From: Nansenia antarctica
Taxonomy: Eukaryota; Chordata; Actinopteri; Argentiniformes; Microstomatidae
Assembly: GCA_963989245.1 (NCBI GenBank)
Contig: OZ022346.1
Coordinates: 2,558,462-2,622,461 of the forward strand
Direction of reading: 5' to 3'
Length of the DNA: 64,000 bases
Shown: piece by piece, positions 11,173 to 22,436 of the stretch
Layout of the letters: every line of letters begins with the position of its first letter
Numbering within the stretch: the first letter of the stretch is position 1
Translations under genes and position numbers: made by a program
Notes under the pieces: generated by a model
What the model was told of the DNA's origin: nothing
Seen by the model: only the letters and a program-made list of their open reading frames with translations
Database searches by the model: none

Positions 11173-11628
11173 ATGGACGACTCGCAATACATCGACCGCT
11201 TAATCGGAAAACGGATCAAGTTAACGGGAACAGGAACTTTCCTCGGAGTTGTTCAGCGGATCACAGGAACTTTCCTCGGAGTTGTTCAGCGGATCAAAGG
11301 AAACAAAACGGTGACTTTAGAGGATGGTAAGACAAATAACTGTCTTTTCCCCCCACATTTTGTCCCGATGTTCCACTGACTTTGCTTGGAAGAAACACGT
11401 GTTCCACTCAGCTAACGTTAGCCAGGTAGCTAGGCAGGTGCAAGGCATGTGGAGAGGCCGGGTGTCCAAAAACGGCTATTTTTTAATGTATGTATTTATT
11501 TATTTGCAATGATGAGTAAACCAGCTAGTAATTTATTGCTGTGGATTTATCTCTTTCAGTCGTTAATGTGGAGAATGGAACCAAATATCCTGAGGCGATG
11601 CTGTTTTTTAACGATGATATTCTGAACG
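11173..11628 (+). CDS. exd1: EXD1-like exons, copy 7
   Basis: Exon 1 11173-11326, exon 2 11560-11628. Downstream minisatellite has a private variant (CCCTGATACC near 11,706). Confidence 0.45.
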
Positions 11629-11773
11629 GTAAGTCAAGGTGATGCGGTTATACCCTGTCATACCCTGTCCCTGTCCATCATACCCTGGTCATACCCTGTC
11701 CCTGTCCCTGATACCCTGGTCATACCCTGTCCCTGTCCATCATACCCTGTCATAACCCTGTCATACCTTATTA

Positions 11774-12334
11774 AGCACCACGGGCTGGGACCAGCTCAGC
11801 AAAACCAACCTGTACATCCGCGGGTTGCCCCCGGCAACCACCGACCTGGATCTAGTCAAACTCTGCCAGCCGTATGGCAAGATCGTATCGGCTAAGGCCA
11901 TCCTTGATAAGACACCAAATAAATGTAAAGGCTATGGGTTTGTGGACTTTGACAGTCCAGCAGCAGCCCTGAAGGCAGTCCATGCCCTGAAGACGAGTGG
12001 AATACAAGCTCAGATGGCTAAGCAGCAGGAGCAGGACCCTACCAACCTCTACATCTCCAACCTGCCCCTGTCAGTGGACGAGCAGGAGCTGGAGAGCCTG
12101 CTGAGGCCCTTCGGCCAGGTCATCTCCACCCGCGTCCTCAGGGACTACAGTGGGAACAGCAGAGGGGTGGGCTTCGCCAGGATGGAGTCCACAGAGAAGT
12201 GCAACGCAGTGATCTCCCACTTCAATGGGAAGTTTATCAAGATGGTGCCAGGAACTTTGGCGCCCCCTGAGCCCCTGCTCTGTAAGTTTGCTGATGGTCA
12301 GAGGAAGAGGCACAGTCACAGTCCGTTGGAATGA
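11774..12334 (+). pseudogene. rbms: RBMS double-RRM fragment, copy 6
   Basis: Same as copy 2. Confidence 0.85.
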
Positions 12335-12346
12335 CCCTATGGGAGA

Positions 12347-12802
12347 ATGGACGACTCGCAATACATCGACCGCTTAATCGGAAAACGGATCAAGTTAACG
12401 GGAACAGGAACTTTCCTCGGAGTTGTTCAGCGGATCACAGGAACTTTCCTCGGAGTTGTTCAGCGGATCAAAGGAAACAAAACGGTGACTTTAGAGGATG
12501 GTAAGACAAATAACTGTCTTTTCCCCCCACATTTTGTCCCGATGTTCCACTGACTTTGCTTGGAAGAAACACGTGTTCCACTCAGCTAACGTTAGCCAGG
12601 TAGCTAGGCAGGTGCAAGGCATGTGGAGAGGCCGGGTGTCCAAAAACGGCTATTTTTTAATGTATGTATTTATTTATTTGCAATGATGAGTAAACCAGCT
12701 AGTAATTTATTGCTGTGGATTTATCTCTTTCAGTCGTTAATGTGGAGAATGGAACCAAATATCCTGAGGCGATGCTGTTTTTTAACGATGATATTCTGAA
12801 CG
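12347..12802 (+). CDS. exd1: EXD1-like exons, copy 8
   Basis: Exon 1 12347-12500, exon 2 12734-12802, same as copy 4. Confidence 0.45.
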
Positions 12803-12947
12803 GTAAGTCAAGGTGATGCGGTTATACCCTGTCATACCCTGTCCCTGTCCATCATACCCTGGTCATACCCTGTCCCTGTCCATCATACCCTGGTCATACC
12901 CTGTCCCTGTCCATCATACCCTGTCATAACCCTGTCATACCTTATTA

Positions 12948-13508
12948 AGCACCACGGGCTGGGACCAGCTCAGCAAAACCAACCTGTACATCCGCGGGTT
13001 GCCCCCGGCAACCACCGACCTGGATCTAGTCAAACTCTGCCAGCCGTATGGCAAGATCGTATCGGCTAAGGCCATCCTTGATAAGACACCAAATAAATGT
13101 AAAGGCTATGGGTTTGTGGACTTTGACAGTCCAGCAGCAGCCCTGAAGGCAGTCCATGCCCTGAAGACGAGTGGAATACAAGCTCAGATGGCTAAGCAGC
13201 AGGAGCAGGACCCTACCAACCTCTACATCTCCAACCTGCCCCTGTCAGTGGACGAGCAGGAGCTGGAGAGCCTGCTGAGGCCCTTCGGCCAGGTCATCTC
13301 CACCCGCGTCCTCAGGGACTACAGTGGGAACAGCAGAGGGGTGGGCTTCGCCAGGATGGAGTCCACAGAGAAGTGCAACGCAGTGATCTCCCACTTCAAT
13401 GGGAAGTTTATCAAGATGGTGCCAGGAACTTTGGCGCCCCCTGAGCCCCTGCTCTGTAAGTTTGCTGATGGTCAGAGGAAGAGGCACAGTCACAGTCCGT
13501 TGGAATGA
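12948..13508 (+). pseudogene. rbms: RBMS double-RRM fragment, copy 7
   Basis: Same as copy 2. Confidence 0.85.
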
Positions 13509-13520
13509 CCCTATGGGAGA

Positions 13521-13976
13521 ATGGACGACTCGCAATACATCGACCGCTTAATCGGAAAACGGATCAAGTTAACGGGAACAGGAACTTTCCTCGGAGTTGT
13601 TCAGCGGATCACAGGAACTTTCCTCGGAGTTGTTCAGCGGATCAAAGGAAACAAAACGGTGACTTTAGAGGATGGTAAGACAAATAACTGTCTTTTCCCC
13701 CCACATTTTGTCCCGATGTTCCACTGACTTTGCTTGGAAGAAACACGTGTTCCACTCAGCTAACGTTAGCCAGGTAGCTAGGCAGGTGCAAGGCATGTGG
13801 AGAGGCCGGGTGTCCAAAAACGGCTATTTTTTAATGTATGTATTTATTTATTTGCAATGATGAGTAAACCAGCTAGTAATTTATTGCTGTGGATTTATCT
13901 CTTTCAGTCGTTAATGTGGAGAATGGAACCAAATATCCTGAGGCGATGCTGTTTTTTAACGATGATATTCTGAACG
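13521..13976 (+). CDS. exd1: EXD1-like exons, copy 9
   Basis: Exon 1 13521-13674, exon 2 13908-13976, same as copy 4. Confidence 0.45.
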
Positions 13977-14121
13977 GTAAGTCAAGGTGATGCGGTTATA
14001 CCCTGTCATACCCTGTCCCTGTCCATCATACCCTGGTCATACCCTGTCCCTGTCCATCATACCCTGGTCATACCCTGTCCCTGTCCATCATACCCTGTCA
14101 TAACCCTGTCATACCTTATTA

Positions 14122-14682
14122 AGCACCACGGGCTGGGACCAGCTCAGCAAAACCAACCTGTACATCCGCGGGTTGCCCCCGGCAACCACCGACCTGGATC
14201 TAGTCAAACTCTGCCAGCCGTATGGCAAGATCGTATCGGCTAAGGCCATCCTTGATAAGACACCAAATAAATGTAAAGGCTATGGGTTTGTGGACTTTGA
14301 CAGTCCAGCAGCAGCCCTGAAGGCAGTCCATGCCCTGAAGACGAGTGGAATACAAGCTCAGATGGCTAAGCAGCAGGAGCAGGACCCTACCAACCTCTAC
14401 ATCTCCAACCTGCCCCTGTCAGTGGACGAGCAGGAGCTGGAGAGCCTGCTGAGGCCCTTCGGCCAGGTCATCTCCACCCGCGTCCTCAGGGACTACAGTG
14501 GGAACAGCAGAGGGGTGGGCTTCGCCAGGATGGAGTCCACAGAGAAGTGCAACGCAGTGATCTCCCACTTCAATGGGAAGTTTATCAAGATGGTGCCAGG
14601 AACTTTGGCGCCCCCTGAGCCCCTGCTCTGTAAGTTTGCTGATGGTCAGAGGAAGAGGCACAGTCACAGTCCGTTGGAATGA
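14122..14682 (+). pseudogene. rbms: RBMS double-RRM fragment, copy 8
   Basis: Same as copy 2. Confidence 0.85.
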
Positions 14683-14694
14683 CCCTATGGGAGA

Positions 14695-15150
14695 ATGGAC
14701 GACTCGCAATACATCGACCGCTTAATCGGAAAACGGATCAAGTTAACGGGAACAGGAACTTTCCACGGAGTTGTTCAGCGGATCACAGGAACTTTCCTCG
14801 GAGTTGTTCAGCGGATCAAAGGAAACAAAACGGTGACTTTAGAGGATGGTAAGACAAATAACTGTCTTTTCCCCCCACAATTTGTCCCGATGTTCCACTG
14901 ACTTTGCTTGGAAGAAACACGTGTTCCACTCAGCTAACGTTAGCCAGGTAGCTAGGCAGGTGCAAGGCATGTGGAGAGGCTGGGTGTCCAAAAACGGCTA
15001 TTTTTTAATGTATGTATTTATTTATTTGCAATGATGAGTAAACCAGCTAGTAATTTATTGCTGTGGATTTATCTCTTTCAGTCGTTAATGTGGAGAATGG
15101 AACCAAATATCCTGAGGCGATGCTGTTTTTTAACGATGATATTCTGAACG
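14695..15150 (+). CDS. exd1: EXD1-like exons, copy 10 (variant)
   Basis: Exon 1 14695-14848, exon 2 15082-15150. Carries private substitutions: the first unit reads TGTFHGVVQRI, and the intron has ACAATTTG for ACATTTTG and GGCTGGGTG for GGCCGGGTG. Confidence 0.45.
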
Positions 15151-15295
15151 GTAAGTCAAGGTGATGCGGTTATACCCTGTCATACCCTGTCCCTGTCCAT
15201 CATACCCTGGTCATACCCTGTCCCTGTCCATCATACCCTGGTCATACCCTGTCCCTGTCCATCATACCCTGTCATAACCCTGTCATACCTTATTA

Positions 15296-15814
15296 AGCAC
15301 CACGGGCTGGGACCAGCTCAGCAAAACCAACCTGTACATCCGCGGGTTGCCCCCGGCAACCACCGACCTGGATCTAGTCAAACTCTGCCAGCCGTATGGC
15401 AAGATCGTATCGGCTAAGGCCATCCTTGATAAGACACCAAATAAATGTAAAGGCTATGGGTTTGTGGACTTTGACAGTCCAGCAGCAGCCCTGAAGGCAG
15501 TCCATGCCCTGAAGACGAGTGGAATACAAGCTCAGATGGCTAAGCAGCAGGAGCAGGACCCTACCAACCTCTACATCTCCAACCTGCCCCTGTCAGTGGA
15601 CGAGCAGGAGCTGGAGAGCCTGCTGAGGCCCTTCGGCCAGGTCATCTCCACCCGCGTCCTCAGGGACTACAGTGGGAACAGCAGAGGGGTGGGCTTCGCC
15701 AGGATGGAGTCCACAGAGAAGTGCAACGCAGTGATCTCCCACTTCATAGTGAACTCCCCCCCCATACAGCAGACAGGTTACATAGTGAACTCCCCCCCCC
15801 AATCCACAAGGTGA
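15296..15814 (+). pseudogene. rbms: RBMS fragment, copy 9, broken in RRM2 and joined to the next array
   Basis: RRM1 is complete, but RRM2 is cut after CNAVISHF at ~15,745. The frame then runs through a C-rich intron-like sequence (IVNSPPIQQTGY) to TGA at 15,812-15,814. The cut marks the border between the EXD1-like/RBMS array and the array of unrecognised-gene exons. Confidence 0.85.
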
Positions 15815-15854
15815 TCACCAGCTGTAAGCCTAACCTCTCTCTCTCTCTCTGCAG

Positions 15855-16055
15855 CTGATGATGTCTGTTCAGGAGGTGGTCACCAACCGTAAGGTGCGAG
15901 AGCAGCAGCTGGCCATGGCCAGCCAGGCCACCTACCTGAACCAGCTGGCCATGCAGAACGGGATGCTGGGAGCCTCAGGGCTCAGCCAGATGGACCTCAT
16001 GGGGCTCTACCAGCAACTGGGGGCCCTCCAGGCATTCCACAGTCCCCGCTGCTAA
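15855..16055 (+). CDS. Terminal-type exon of an unrecognised gene, fullest version
   Basis: After a (CT)n-GCAG acceptor the frame reads LMMSVQEVVTNRKVREQQLA, then MASQATYLNQLAMQNGMLGA and SGLSQMDLMGLYQQLGALQ, and ends AFHSPRC and TAA. I do not recognise the protein. It is Gln/Met/Leu-rich and probably helical. Compared with all later copies it has 26 extra residues (the VTNRKVREQQLAMA and LAMQNGMLGASGLSQ parts), which the others lost by two short deletions. It differs after GALQ, where later copies read GHGTHPAMGKNPGPSKGL. It is therefore either the ancestral form with a broken 3' end or an alternative end. Confidence 0.55.
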   Translation: MMMSVQEVVTNRKVREQQLAMASQATYLNQLAMQNGMLGASGLSQMDLMGLYQQLGALQAFHSPRC

Positions 16056-16258
16056 TTGTGACATGAGTCCGGCGAGGCCGCCAGCCCCGCTACCCCACCA
16101 GTTGGTGCTCCCCTCTGCTGTGCCAGCTGCTATTTATATAGAGGGGCGGGCTGGAGAGAGGGAGCGTGCAACAGGACTGGGAATGTTGGAGGAGGAGGAA
16201 TGTGCGTTTGATATGTGTATCTGAGGACTGGGGAGCCACTGGGGTTGTTTGCTTATTT

Positions 16259-16260
<2 letters not shown>

Positions 16261-16305
<45 letters not shown>

Positions 16306-16356
16306 TGTGTCTGTATGTGTCTGTGTGTGTGTGTGTGTGTGTGTCTGTGTGTGTGT
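16261..16356 (+). repeat. (TC)n-(GT)n microsatellite before exon i
   Basis: Pure TC tract followed by GT tracts with CTGT interruptions, directly upstream of the exon i acceptor. Homologues at ~18857-18940 and ~21450-21530 are progressively shorter in TC. Confidence 0.95.
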
Positions 16357-16366
16357 CTGTCTGTAG

Positions 16367-17203
16367 GAACTGCTCAACCAGGGCCGTCTGAAGGTGAATG
16401 AGGCGACCAACGATCTGAAGACTCTGCGCAGAGAGTCACTGGAGGACACCATGGGCAGAGTGGTGAGTGCTGGGAGGAGGGCCGCTGTTCTGGGCTCAGA
16501 GTTTAGTCTGAGGGACCATGAGTGTGGTGTGACAGCCAGGTTCATTCAGACACCCTTTCTATGTACATACATGCTGGGTAAAAAGTTACTTCAATGCGCG
16601 CTCTGGTTTAATGGGATGGGGACGTCTGTATACAAGTTGTCATGATGGAGTGTGTGACTGACGTGTGTGTGTGTGTGTGTGTGTGTGTTCCTCCCTTCCT
16701 CCCTCCCAGTGGAAGGAGAACCCAGAGCTGACAGAGATCCAGGTCCAGTCCATGGCTCTGGGCCGACAGGCCAGCGTGGACGTGGAGTTCATGCGTAGGG
16801 AGGCCGTCTACAAAGACGTCCTTGGCAAGCAGCAGACGGTGAGCCCTGTCATATGTGACGCTTAGACGTGTCTCCTTTACTATAACCATCCCACCCCACT
16901 GTCCTGGACCAAACGTTACCTCACACCTACCTTCCTTAGCTGGGCTCAGACACCAACCCTCAAGATTGAACCCCTTTCCCAAAAATTACTGCGTAAATCA
17001 AATCCCCCCCACCAGCCCCAAAACCACCACACAAACCAACCAAACCCTGCACTCATCCACAAGGTGATCACCAGCTGTAAGCCTAACCTCTCTCTCTCTC
17101 TCTGCAGCTGATGATGTCTGTTCAGAAGGTGGCCAGCCAGGTGGCCAGCCAGGCCACCTACCTGAACCAGCTCATAGGTTCTCATAGGTTCCAACTGCCC
17201 TAA
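16367..17203 (+). CDS. Unrecognised gene, exons i-iii, unit 1
   Basis: Exon i (16367-16462) lies between a TCTGTAG acceptor and a GTGAGT donor and encodes ELLNQGRLKVNEATNDLKTL plus 12 residues. Exon ii (16710-16838) has a CTCCCAG acceptor and a GTGAGC donor, starts WKENPELTEIQVQSMALGRQ and ends YKDVLGKQQT. Exon iii (17108-17203) starts LMMSVQKVASQVASQATYLN and is cut after QL, reading IGSHRFQLP and TAA. All introns are phase 0, so the exons join in frame. Charge-rich helices suggest a coiled-coil or helical bundle. No catalytic motif is seen. In this unit exon iii has lost the true C-terminus. Confidence 0.6.
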
Positions 17204-18673
17204 ATCTGATTATGCAATTTTTATTTTATTTAATAGCATATTTTCCCTAATTAGTGAGGTAGTAGTCAGGTTTTTCTTTGTTGTATCTTGAATGTTATTG
17301 CACGCTATACTCAGTTCTGTACACGTAACGTGCTCGACAGAGAAGAAGAACTGGAGGAATGTCAAAGCTTAGACATGATCTGTATGTATACGTGTTTACA
17401 CAAGTTAGACTTGTGTTTTTTGTGTTTTTATGAAGTAGGTAATACAGTGTTACTACTGTATCTAATGCATGTATAATTCAAGTCAATGGTCAGGTGCAGA
17501 AAGGCTTGAAATGGTTACATTCAACATGGTATTGGCCACTAAGTGCTCATTAGTGGTGCCCTCTGGTGGTGCAGCAGAACACTCTCAGGGCTGCTGTGCA
17601 ATAAACAGGTCCTCCAAGGTATGACGCATGGAGTACACGGAGACTAGAGAACTGCCCAGAGCACTGCTAACTTCACCACAGGCACTTTCAGAGCCTTGGT
17701 AAGCACACTGCATCAATATCAATACCACCAAGTAACATTTCCTGTCTGTGGAAATATGCATGGCCAAATAAAAACAAGAAATCTGATTCTGATTAACATA
17801 AGTGCACTGGGCTTATAGTGTACTGTTCAATAAATACAAATTATTTTCAATCTCTCTGTAGAGTTATTGTGTGTATTGTGTTAACTGAAACGGACTGGAT
17901 GCTTTCAATCAGATTTTTGTCTTCTTTATTATTTTTTTAGCAAATGTTTTATGTGAAATAACTACATTTTGATTTCACTTCTGTCTGATGGTTCAATGCC
18001 ACTGTTTCATATTTGTTGGCCAATACCCTTTCAACATAATGTAGGTCCACAGGTGGATATTCCTTAGACCGCCATTTAACAGTGGAACACCTGTACAGAG
18101 ATACGTAAAATGCTGTATATTGAGTGTATTCACTCAATATACAGCATGTTACAATCAAGTCTGTAGGCTACATGTCAAGCAGTGATTCATTGCAATGTTT
18201 ACTGTTTAGTGCCACATCATTCTAACTGTTTAATCACTAAATCAATAAAATCAATGAAGGTTAAAGTTCAGGACAAGACTGCCCACGTGTGACACCAAAC
18301 ATTTTTATTCTGCTACAAATGAGTCTTTTTTTGTATGAATCACATGGTAAATAACGATTGCTTAAAAAGCCACCATGTGAGCAACAAATACAAGTACATT
18401 TCAATGTAGGTAATTTCAGTTCACTTTTGATCTGATATACTCTAGGACCCAGGGAAGACCTAGCTCTTGAGGGGGGACAGTGGAGTGTGTGTCTGTTTGA
18501 GAAAAGAAGAAAAAAATCATCACAGCACACAATGTGTGACAGTCACTGCCATACACAGCGCAGGACAGCGAAGGGAAAAGAGAGAGAGGAGGAGGAGGGA
18601 AGGAGAGAGAGAGAGAGTGAGTGAGAGCATCCTCTCAGATCTAGAGTTCTAGACATCTTCCAGAGTGATGTGA

Positions 18674-18709
<36 letters not shown>

Positions 18710-18758
18710 GCTCTGTACACCGACTCTCACACTGGATATGTCCCTCTGTGATCATGCA
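17204..18758 (+). other. Non-coding 3' flank of the 2.59 kb unit
   Basis: No convincing exon. Holds AATAAA-type signals (near 17,600, 17,768 and 17,830), a hairpin at 18110, a GA-rich tract near 18,590 and a (GAT)n microsatellite at ~18,674-18,709. Repeated at 19788-21351. Confidence 0.6.
18110..18147. repeat. Perfect 17 bp inverted repeat with 4 nt loop
   Basis: ATGCTGTATATTGAGTG pairs fully with CACTCAATATACAGCAT around TATT. It is copied at 20694-20731 in the next unit. It could form a cruciform or RNA hairpin in the 3' flank of the unrecognised gene. Confidence 0.9.
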
Positions 18759-18854
18759 AGCGTGCAACAGGACTGGGAATGTTGGAGGAGGAGGAATGTG
18801 CGTTTGATATGTGTATCTGAGGACTGGGGAGCCACTGGGGTTGTTTGCTTATTT

Positions 18855-18891
<37 letters not shown>

Positions 18892-18950
18892 TGTGTCTGT
18901 ATGTGTCTGTGTGTGTGTGTGTGTGTGTCTGTGTGTGTGTCTGTCTGTAG

Positions 18951-19787
18951 GAACTGCTCAACCAGGGCCGTCTGAAGGTGAATGAGGCGACCAACGATCT
19001 GAAGACTCTGCGCAGAGAGTCACTGGAGGACACCATGGGCAGAGTGGTGAGTGCTGGGAGGAGGGCCGCTGTTCTGGGCTCAGAGTTTAGTCTGAGGGAC
19101 CATGAGTGTGGTGTGACAGCCAGGTTCATTCAGACACCCTTTCTATGTACATACATGCTGGGTAAAAAGTTACTTCAATGCGCGCTCTGGTTTAATGGGA
19201 TGGGGACGTCTGTATACAAGTTGTCATGATGGAGTGTGTGACTGACGTGTGTGTGTGTGTGTGTGTGTGTGTTCCTCCCTTCCTCCCTCCCAGTGGAAGG
19301 AGAACCCAGAGCTGACAGAGATCCAGGTCCAGTCCATGGCTCTGGGCCGACAGGCCAGCGTGGACGTGGAGTTCATGCGTAGGGAGGCCGTCTACAAAGA
19401 CGTCCTTGGCAAGCAGCAGACGGTGAGCCCTGTCATATGTGACGCTTAGACGTGTCTCCTTTACTATAACCATCCCACCCCACTGTCCTGGACCAAACGT
19501 TACCTCACACCTACCTTCCTTAGCTGGGCTCAGACACCAACCCTCAAGATTGAACCCCTTTCCCAAAAATTACTGCGTAAATCAAATCCCCCCCACCAGC
19601 CCCAAAACCACCACACAAACCAACCAAACCCTGCACTCATCCACAAGGTGATCACCAGCTGTAAGCCTAACCTCTCTCTCTCTCTCTGCAGCTGATGATG
19701 TCTGTTCAGAAGGTGGCCAGCCAGGTGGCCAGCCAGGCCACCTACCTGAACCAGCTCATAGGTTCTCATAGGTTCCAACTGCCCTAA
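18951..19787 (+). CDS. Unrecognised gene, exons i-iii, unit 2
   Basis: Exons at 18951-19046, 19294-19422 and 19692-19787, with the same borders and protein as unit 1 and the same truncated exon iii. The unit differs mainly in microsatellite lengths. Confidence 0.6.
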
Positions 19788-21257
19788 ATCTGATTATGCA
19801 ATTTTTATTTTATTTAATAGCATATTTTCCCTAATTAGTGAGGTAGTAGTCAGGTTTTTCTTTGTTGTATCTTGAATGTTATTGCACGCTATACTCAGTT
19901 CTGTACACGTAACGTGCTCGACAGAGAAGAAGAACTGGAGGAATGTCAAAGCTTAGACATGATCTGTATGTATACGTGTTTACACAAGTTAGACTTGTGT
20001 TTTTTGTGTTTTTATGAAGTAGGTAATACAGTGTTACTACTGTATCTAATGCATGTATAATTCAAGTCAATGGTCAGGTGCAGAAAGGCTTGAAATGGTT
20101 ACATTCAACATGGTATTGGCCACTAAGTGCTCATTAGTGGTGCCCTCTGGTGGTGCAGCAGAACACTCTCAGGGCTGCTGTGCAATAAACAGGTCCTCCA
20201 AGGTATGACGCATGGAGTACACGGAGACTAGAGAACTGCCCAGAGCACTGCTAACTTCACCACAGGCACTTTCAGAGCCTTGGTAAGCACACTGCATCAA
20301 TATCAATACCACCAAGTAACATTTCCTGTCTGTGGAAATATGCATGGCCAAATAAAAATAAGAAATCTGATTCTGATTAACATAAGTGCACTGGGCTTAT
20401 AGTGTACTGTTCAATAAATACAAATTATTTTCAATCTCTCTGTAGAGTTATTGTGTGTATTGTGTTAACTGAAACGGACTGGATGCTTTCAATCAGATTT
20501 TTGTCTTCTTTATTATTTTTTTAGCAAATGTTTTATGTGAAATAACTACATTTTGATTTCACTTCTGTCTGATGGTTCAATGCCACTGTTTCATATTTGT
20601 TGGCCAATACCCTTTCAACATAATGTAGGTCCACAGGTGGATATTCCTTAGACCGCCATTTAACAGTGGAACACCTGTACAGAGATACGTAAAATGCTGT
20701 ATATTGAGTGTATTCACTCAATATACAGCATGTTACAATCAAGTCTGTAGGCTACATGTCAAGCAGTGATTCATTGCAATGTTTACTGTTTAGTGCCACA
20801 TCATTCTAACTGTTTAATCACTAAATCAATAAAATCAATGAAGGTTAAAGTTCAGGACAAGACTGCCCACGTGTGACACCAAACATTTTTATTCTGCTAC
20901 AAATGAGTCTTTTTTTGTATGAATCACATGGTAAATAACGATTGCTTAAAAAGCCACCATGTGAGCAACAAATACAAGTACATTTCAATGTAGGTAATTT
21001 CAGTTCACTTTTGATCTGATATACTCTAGGACCCAGGGAAGACCTAGCTCTTGAGGGGGGACAGTGGAGTGTGTGTCTGTTTGAGAAAAGAAGAAAAAAA
21101 TCATCACAGCACACAATGTGTGACAGTCACTGCCATACACAGCGCAGGACAGCGAAGGGAAAAGAGAGAGAGGAGGAGGAGGGAAGGAGAGAGAGAGAGA
21201 GTGAGTGAGAGCATCCTCTCAGATCTAGAGTTCTAGACATCTTCCAGAGTGATGTGA

Positions 21258-21302
<45 letters not shown>

Positions 21303-21447
21303 GCTCTGTACACCGACTCTCACACTGGATATGTCCCTCTGTGATCATGCAAGCGTGCAACAGGACTGGGAATGTTGGAGGAGGAGGAATGTGCGTTTGA
21401 TATGTGTATCTGAGGACTGGGGAGCCACTGGGGTTGTTTGCTTATTT

Positions 21448-21480
<33 letters not shown>

Positions 21481-21539
21481 TGTGTCTGTATGTGTCTGTG
21501 TGTGTGTGTGTGTGTGTCTGTGTGTGTGTCTGTCTGTAG

Positions 21540-22436
21540 GAACTGCTCAACCAGGGCCGTCTGAAGGTGAATGAGGCGACCAACGATCTGAAGACTCTGC
21601 GCAGAGAGTCACTGGAGGACACCATGGGCAGAGTGGTGAGTGCTGGGAGGAGGGCCGCTGTTCTGGGCTCAGAGTTTAGTCTGAGGGACCATGAGTGTGG
21701 TGTGACAGCCAGGTTCATTCAGACACCCTTTCTATGTACATACATGCTGGGTAAAAAGTTACTTCAATGCGCGCTCTGGTTTAATGGGATGGGGACGTCT
21801 GTATACAAGTTGTCATGATGGAGTGTGTGACTGACGTGTGTGTGTGTGTGTGTGTGTGTGTTCCTCCCTTCCTCCCTCCCAGTGGAAGGAGAACCCAGAG
21901 CTGACAGAGATCCAGGTCCAGTCCATGGCTCTGGGCCGACAGGCCAGCGTGGACGTGGAGTTCATGCGTAGGGAGGCCGTCTACAAAGACGTCCTTGGCA
22001 AGCAGCAGACGGTGAGCCCTGTCATATGTGACGCTTAGACGTGTCTCCTTTACTATAACCATCCCACCCCACTGTCCTGGACCAAACGTTACCTCACACC
22101 TACCTTCCTTAGCTGGGCTCAGACACCAACCCTCAAGATTGAACCCCTTTCCCAAAAATTACTGCGTAAATCAAATCCCCCCCACCAGCCCCAAAACCAC
22201 CACACAAACCAACCAAACCCTGCACTCATCCACAAGGTGATCACCAGCTGTAAGCCTAACCTCTCTCTCTCTCTCTGCAGCTGATGATGTCTGTTCAGAA
22301 GGTGGCCAGCCAGGTGGCCAGCCAGGCCACCTACCTGAACCAGCTCATGGGGCTCTACCAGCAACTGGGGGCCCTCCAGGGCCACGGCACGCACCCCGCC
22401 ATGGGCAAGAACCCTGGGCCCTCCAAGGGCCTGTAG
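21540..22436 (+). CDS. Unrecognised gene, exons i-iii, unit 3 with complete C-terminus
   Basis: Exons at 21540-21635, 21883-22011 and 22281-22436. Here exon iii continues QLMGLYQQLGALQGHGTHPA, then MGKNPGPSKGL and TAG. This is the only unit in which exons i, ii and an intact end are contiguous, giving a 126-codon open splice product. It is the best candidate for a working 3' end of the gene. Confidence 0.6.

Larger units (their letters stand above)
5088..15744 (+). repeat. Tandem array of chimeric EXD1-like/RBMS units
   Basis: Unit length from ATG to ATG is 1,358, then 1,174 (three times), 1,205, and 1,174 (three times) bp. Each unit holds two EXD1-like exons with their intron, a short 31 bp minisatellite, and an intronless RBMS double-RRM fragment. 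The 1,205 bp unit is longer by exactly one minisatellite repeat. The first unit keeps ~120 bp extra RBMS coding and ~120 bp EXD1-like leader, so it is the likely founder of the shortened later units. Confidence 0.92.
16163..22436 (+). repeat. Tandem array of ~2.59 kb units with three 3' exons of an unrecognised gene
   Basis: Unit starts recur at AGCGTGCAACAGG (16163, 18759, 21352), spacing 2,596 and 2,593 bp. The size differences trace to the TC/GT and GAT microsatellites. Each unit holds exon i, exon ii, exon iii and ~1.5 kb of 3' flank; the third is cut within exon iii and joined to the next array. Confidence 0.9.

Noticed and set aside
22119..22394. Long minus-strand frames (REREELGLQL/FGWFVWWFWGWWGG type) in the terminal-exon units
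   Set aside because: Arise from antisense translation of CT-rich acceptor tracts and CCCCACC-rich intron; no plausible gene.
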